A stretch of 64,000 nucleotides of DNA, from contig CAKJVC010000154.1 of assembly GCA_918026815.1 (NCBI GenBank), forward strand, positions 62,001 through 126,000, in the 5' to 3' direction. The notes under the pieces are model-generated. The model was not told where the DNA came from, searched no databases, and saw only the letters and a program-made list of their open reading frames with translations. This stretch comes from Chalara sp. BL73 (Eukaryota; Ascomycota; Leotiomycetes; Helotiales). Below are positions 59,109-64,000 of the stretch, piece after piece. A program made the position numbers and the translations under genes. The stretch's first letter is position 1. Every line of letters starts with the position of its first letter.

Positions 59109-59880
59109 TCAGCTTGGTAGTTGTCACGGGACGATGTGTGGTGCTCGCATGCTATCCTACTACTCAATTAATCGCACTACCCAATTACTCGTACAAGCAA
59201 ATTCATCGCACTACATAGGTAGGCTCATCGTATTAAAAATATTCCTGTCCTATAATTGGACGAACTTTAGGCTGGTGAGCATGCTAAGTGAACAGCCCTA
59301 ACCGAGAATCTGTCCTGACGCAGTTGGCTCAGGGCAGTGAACTATCTGAGACATGTGACCCAGGTGAAGCAGGTAGTTATGACAGGCTCTGTCGTGGGGC
59401 TGTTGTCCTAAGTTCCCTTCCCCAAGAACATATGTCCCAGGGCTAATTTACTCCTGTCATAAATGGAATCCTGAGGCAGTCTGGAAGCCAGGTGAGAAGC
59501 CCTAGGTGGGTTTGCAAGCCAGGGCCGCTCAGTTAGGACCGATTCGCATAAGAGACGAATGTCCTAGATCTTTCAGACACCTATGGTTTCCCAAACCACA
59601 GAAAAGCTATCCTGGGTTAAACTGGTTCCTTTTCAATCGTAAATTCTCTCGAAAGATAGAAATAGAGCCCCGGGCGATCTTAGTCATTCGGAATTTAACC
59701 GTACCCACTACCAACGACCGTTTCTACGAGGACCTCAAGGAAAAAAATTTGCATGCTTATTTTCATTCACTATTTCTCCTTTTAGAAGTACTGGTATTCG
59801 CTGAACTGTATGCTATCTAGACGCTCAAATTGAAAAAACAAATATTGCACCAAAAACTGCCATCCATTCATCTGGTTCAA
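59109..59880. other. Intergenic, no convincing gene
   Basis: About 770 bases. A 104-residue plus-strand ORF at 59506-59820 has no recognisable content. Confidence 0.4.
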
Positions 59881-59899
59881 TTCTACAAAAGTTGATAAT

Positions 59900-61791
59900 C
59901 AAGTTCGATGAAGCTTACTCCATATGCGAGGTAGTCTCGCACGGCACTCCGTGACCCATCTCGGACATCATCAGAACCAGATACTGACCAGTATTAGCAT
60001 GCTGAGAATAATCGACTAGGCCGGCTAACTTACCAGTCACAAGGAGCTGCCCGTTTCTCTTGACCGTATCTCGATATTCAATGTCTTCCTGAGCAGGTGG
60101 CGTTATAGCCTTGTCGATATTATCTACTGGTTTATTTTTTTATACATTTCCCGGTAACTTCTGCCCCTATAAACATTTGCACGTTTCCCGAAGGACATGT
60201 TGCAAGTATCGCTCGATTCGCAGTAAATTAAAACGGATAAAATCTATTGTGCAATGCCAGTAAGAATAACGGGCTGAATAGTTGATTTACTTACCCAACC
60301 ATCATCGAACGTATCCTCCTTTAATACATCGTTAAAGAGCGGCTGCGCTGTGATGGTGACATCTGGCTTTGTTAGAGCTCGACTCGGCACAGATAGGAAA
60401 AGTCGAGACTTACCAATATCTCGAACTTGCCAGACTAGATAGATTCGACGAGCGCGTACCTCACGAGCATTATAACCGTGGATAAGCTGCTTGAAATATA
60501 GCAAATGTGTTGCGGTCCTAAACCCGCTCGCTATCATAAGAGTATTCTCGTGTTTGTTCATAGGAACGCTCTACCCGTAAATCTCGCTAAATAGCACCCA
60601 GGGTCTGATGGAATGCTCGCTCCTAGCATAATGGAGAAGCGCTCGGGTCAGACTTCTTCAAGACTCAATCAAGAGATCTAATTGATTTTGCAGTTTTTCT
60701 GCCTATGAGATTACTACGAACGGGTGGCTCTGTAAGAAAGACTAGAACTTGATAGAAAATATTCACATCCAGAGAGTCACAGCCTGCCCAGCCTGGATAT
60801 CAAGTGGCTGCTGAAGCTGTATCCGGATCCTCGCTGCACTATATTCGTGGGCAATATGTGTCCGTGCATGCCCATAACGAAAAAGACCATTCCGGTAAAT
60901 TATTTGAAATCCTGGAAGAATGCACATAGATAGAAAAAGTCCTGAGATATATAAGTAGCCTCGTGGAAAATCATTTTTAGAGAGGAAATGTCGCCAGATA
61001 GAGTATGTAGCGAGTGCAGCTAAAAACTGGTGAGAGTGGAGGAAAACTTCGTAGGATAGCCTACGGAACTGAGACAAGGAGAGCAGAATAATGCACCCTA
61101 ATGATGTTGCGGCCTAGAGTGACAATTAATGCCTGAACAAAGCCAAAAAGAACACGTACAATAATAGCGAATAGGTTTTGAGGTAAACGTAATAGAAAGG
61201 AAGGCTGTAAGGCCAGCATGATTAACATGTGGGAAATGGCAAGTACAATCACCATCGCTTCTGCCGAACGATGAATCTGCCGAAGCGTCTTCAGCCTCGC
61301 ACCAAATAGATCTGCAAGAGTACTGAAATGAGGACTTGCAAGTAGCGGGATTAGATTAATCGTTGGGAGTGTCCCAGCTTGGAGCCCAGCTTGTGAGCGT
61401 TTGTATCCCAAAACTTTAGGCAACATATATTTCCTGTGGCGTACAGTAGCTGTACTAAAACCCCGGCTCGACTCCACGGACCAAAAAGCCGGTGCCGATT
61501 AATAACGTAACGGTAGATCAGGTGCTTTGATATAAGAGATGGGAGATACTTGAGCAAGCGGGTAAGATAAGGGAGACTGCTGATAAAGAGGAAACTAAAG
61601 CTGCCACCGACAACAATAGCATGTAATCGGCTGGTATCTATAAAGAACAAGTAATAGAGAATAACGAATGACAGAAAAGTGATATATGGCCATTGCGGAC
61701 GAGAAGTTAAATTTTGAAAAATAATTTCAACGAAAAAGGGAGATAGGTAAGGAAAAAAGAAGGAGGGAGGAAAAAGAAAGAAGATCGACAA
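59900..61791 (-). pseudogene. Decayed ferric reductase (FRE family)
   Basis: Plasma-membrane metalloreductases pass electrons from NADPH through FAD and two haems to reduce iron or copper. The order of the family is preserved on the minus strand: FGPWSRAGVLVQLLYATGN, then AGLQAGTLPTINLIPLLASP, RQIHRSAEAM, SHMLIMLAL (haem His region), RRLSYEVFLHSHQFLAALAT, IQAGQAVTLW, SHPFVVIS (FAD site) and MIASGFRTATHL (NAD site). A C-terminal exon near 59930-60110 reads RNGQLLVT then VSGSDDVRDGVTE. Breaks: a one-base shift near 61396 (AA for AAA), a frame change near 61080 that might be an intron, and stops where Trp or Arg is expected after SHPFVVIS and in IES-stop-RSLTR. The stops fit C-to-T change. It cannot make a complete enzyme. 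Confidence 0.75.
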
Positions 61792-63037
61792 TCCGAAAGC
61801 TTCCCAAAAAAACTACTTCGAATGCTATAGAAGACTATAAAAATGACCAGCCTCAAAATCCAAATATCTGATAGTAGTTATTGTTGAAGATAACCAGCCT
61901 TGGTATTGAGAGCTTAACTCAGTAGCGAAAACACGTTAATTGCAGGGAGCCTCAAACAGACGTCACTTATTTAAGAATATGGGTTAGCCCCACTTGGAGT
62001 ATCGATAATAGGCAATTCCTAATTGCGCCATACAAGTTGCTGACCTTTCAGAGCATGCCCGTAATGAGACTGTCGCTCTGAGGAGTTAGATAATGTAGCC
62101 CGGAGCAGATGGCAGTAATGCTTAGCTTCAGTATTGGTATCAAAATTGAAGCTTGAGAGAGACGCAACGCCATGCATACCGGTATTTGAGCCTGCAAACC
62201 ATAGGAGCCATGCTGGAGTTGGATGTTTAGTAATGAGGCAGCTTTTGAGTAATGCAGAACGGGAGTTAGGGTTCACAACGTTAGAATACATCATGAGGGA
62301 ATTGGAGGTTCTGAGGTGTTATTCTTATCCAGATGCTCTCTGGTGTGTAAAATGTTCAAGGTACAACGGTGTGAGGTCCACGAGTTCCAGATTATTCTGG
62401 TGCTGGCAGGATGCCTAGTTGCTCCTGCAGGCGAGAAGGAGAATACCGCTGAGAAGATGTGTTAAGGCTGCGTCATCTCATCCAGCCGAAGGTGCTGGCT
62501 AGAGCCCTTACGAAGACTAGAACAAGAGAGAGGGTGGATGTTGGTGTTCTACGTTGTGTGATTGAAGATGGGTTGTTCAAAGAGGGCATATCCGTGAGGT
62601 TGGGAGGGGTCTGGAGGTGGTATTGAGACGATAGGGGGTAAGGGGGGGCGTTGGGTTGAGCATCCGTTATAGAGAGGAGGAAAGGAGAGTGTCTGTAGAA
62701 GTGACGGGCAGCTCCTTATACTTTATGCTGTCGAGGTCGCGTAGAAGTCGACAAGAAGGCGTGTGCAGTCGCAGGCCAAGGGAGTCTTGCCTGAAGCGAT
62801 AGGATTAAGCCCAAAGTAGGCACACCCCTTATTACTATTATTGCCGTTTAGCACGTGATATTCCTGCACCTGACACAAGGTTACGTCATACAAAAATAAG
62901 GAGCCTCACAAACCCACCAGCCACATTTGGGTACCTTCCCCCATGCCATCCCCTCGACTATTTCCTGCCGCAGCCACCCATATACACACGTTTCGGAAAG
63001 GATAATCCTTTCAGCTGACGATATTGAGAGAAGCGAA
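61792..63037. other. Intergenic, upstream of DGAT2 gene
   Basis: About 1.25 kb between divergent genes, so it holds the DGAT2 promoter. Overlapping short ORFs at 62019-62418 on both strands have no recognisable content. Pyrimidine/purine strand bias is strong at 62600-62700. Confidence 0.45.
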
Positions 63038-64000
63038 ATGGCGACACTTGCCAGCCCAGCTCTCCCAGAGGATCGCAAGAAGCAATATCTTGCACCAAAG
63101 AGCTATGCGGATGCTGCCGAAGAGCTGCCCGCGGAACCTCTAGCGGAGAGAAATGGCAATGGCAATGCGAAGACTGACGGTACCAATGGAAATGTGAATA
63201 ATGAGAAACGCGAGAGGAATGGCACAGCTGATATCGGCGGGGATGACAAGTCAGCTACACATTCCTCAAAGGTGCTAAAGATTGTCAACACTGGCGCTGC
63301 TCCCAAGACGCCAACAGAGGAGACGAAGGAGCATGTGGATGAGGAGCACCAGGGGAAAAGACCTGATATTGGAGAGAGACAGGAGTCACAGCATGAGTAT
63401 TTTGCTACGGTATGCCGCTGATCACAACATGGTGGGATGACGATTGGCTGATTAGGGTAGGGACTGGACGATGCTCCTAGGACGCCGCCGCGGAAGACAC
63501 ATCGCAGGACGCAGTCGAAGAAGAGCTATGAAAACTTGAGTATGTTTACTACTACTTGAATGTTTCAGCAATTAATAAAGTCGTATAATAGGCACAGCAG
63601 AGAAGATATTAGGAAAGACGAATGGAGATACAAAGGAAGAGAAAGACGAGCCTAGCACGAACGGCACAGTGTTCGAAAAAGTCGAAGGTCAAAGAAATGG
63701 TAGCAGGCTCATAAGCATAAAACCTTCCGCAGAATACCAGGAACAGCTTCGCAGAGTCAGGAAAGAGAGACCATTGAGCAGCGGAAAGAAGGCTGGTCAG
63801 CGATGGGAACAGAGCGCTATTCGATTTGCTCCTCTAAACGTTCCCTTACACCGACGATTACAGACGTTGCTGGTGTTGTTCCACACACTGTGTATTGCGA
63901 TGTCAATTTCGACCTTTTTCTTCTTATGCGCCATCCCGTTGTTCTGGCCGTTGCTGATCCCGTATATGATCTATTGCATGTGGTCCAATGCTTCTACATC
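63038..64000 (+). CDS. Diacylglycerol acyltransferase 2, 5' part
   Basis: DGAT2 (Dga1) makes triacylglycerol from diacylglycerol and acyl-CoA at the ER and lipid droplets. Three exons are visible: 63038-63409, 63461-63539 and 63592 to the window end, with GT-AG introns of 51 and 52 bp that keep frame. The N-terminus (MATLASPALPEDRKKQYLAPK) and a long Asn/Glu-rich linker are poorly conserved in this family. Then IRFAPLNVPLHRRLQTLLVL and FFLCAIPLFWPLLIPYMIY match the first membrane hairpin of fungal DGAT2. The catalytic HPHG and the C-terminal part lie beyond the window. The assignment rests on this N-terminal block only. Confidence 0.75.

Noticed and set aside
59506..59820. 104-residue ORF beside the Fot1-type element
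   Set aside because: No recognisable content and no sign of splicing; may be a decayed repeat.
62019..62418. Overlapping ORFs on both strands
   Set aside because: Mutual shadows with no family signal; could not decide on either strand.

Overview
The window is nuclear DNA of a filamentous ascomycete (Pezizomycotina). The evidence is short GT-AG introns of about 42-190 bp, a HET-domain gene, 2EXR/F-box-type genes, a Clr5-ankyrin gene, and orthologue-like copies of creB, yos1, alg12, gpt2/sct1, a Kip2/KipA-type kinesin and DGAT2. The class is less certain; Leotiomycetes would fit but was not tested.

Layout. (1) 1-12965: a direct segmental duplication. A 2.8 kb block at the left edge recurs at 8072-10900. 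The second copy carries an intact 1149-residue Clr5-ankyrin gene. The first copy breaks off inside the fourth ankyrin repeat and is joined to the 3' half of a creB-like ubiquitin protease. Between the copies lie yos1 and alg12, divergently transcribed, each with one apparent frameshift. (2) 14.9-28.7 kb: four genes on the minus strand: a HET-domain protein, the ER glycerol-3-phosphate acyltransferase, a type II membrane protein with a fucosyltransferase-like motif, and a kinesin-7. (3) 31.2-33.9 kb: a complete MULE DNA transposon with TIRs and an 8-bp target duplication; its transposase has two stop codons. (4) 34.5-45.2 kb: an STK19-type protein, an unknown coiled-coil protein, an OTT_1508-like predicted deaminase and a three-finger C2H2 regulator. 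(5) 46.6-62 kb: accessory DNA with two frameshifted F-box-type genes, AT-rich segments, a candidate solo LTR, a small secreted protein, a 2EXR protein, an unknown multi-pass membrane protein, a Fot1/pogo-type element with about nine in-frame stops, and a decayed ferric reductase. (6) 63 kb to the end: the 5' part of a DGAT2 gene.

Shared functions. alg12 (N-glycan precursor) and yos1 (ER-Golgi transport) both belong to the early secretory pathway and share one short intergenic region. The acyltransferase near 18 kb makes lysophosphatidate and DGAT2 at the right edge makes triacylglycerol, so the first and last acylation steps of lipid storage are both here, but 44 kb apart and not a cluster.

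Two kinds of damage are visible. The transposons and the ferric reductase carry stops of the C-to-T type expected from repeat-induced point mutation. In the transposons the reading frames are otherwise intact. The host genes near the left edge, and two near 47-49 kb, are mostly broken by single-base indels, typically in short homopolymers, which may be real decay or consensus error. No CRISPR array, rRNA or convincing tRNA was seen.
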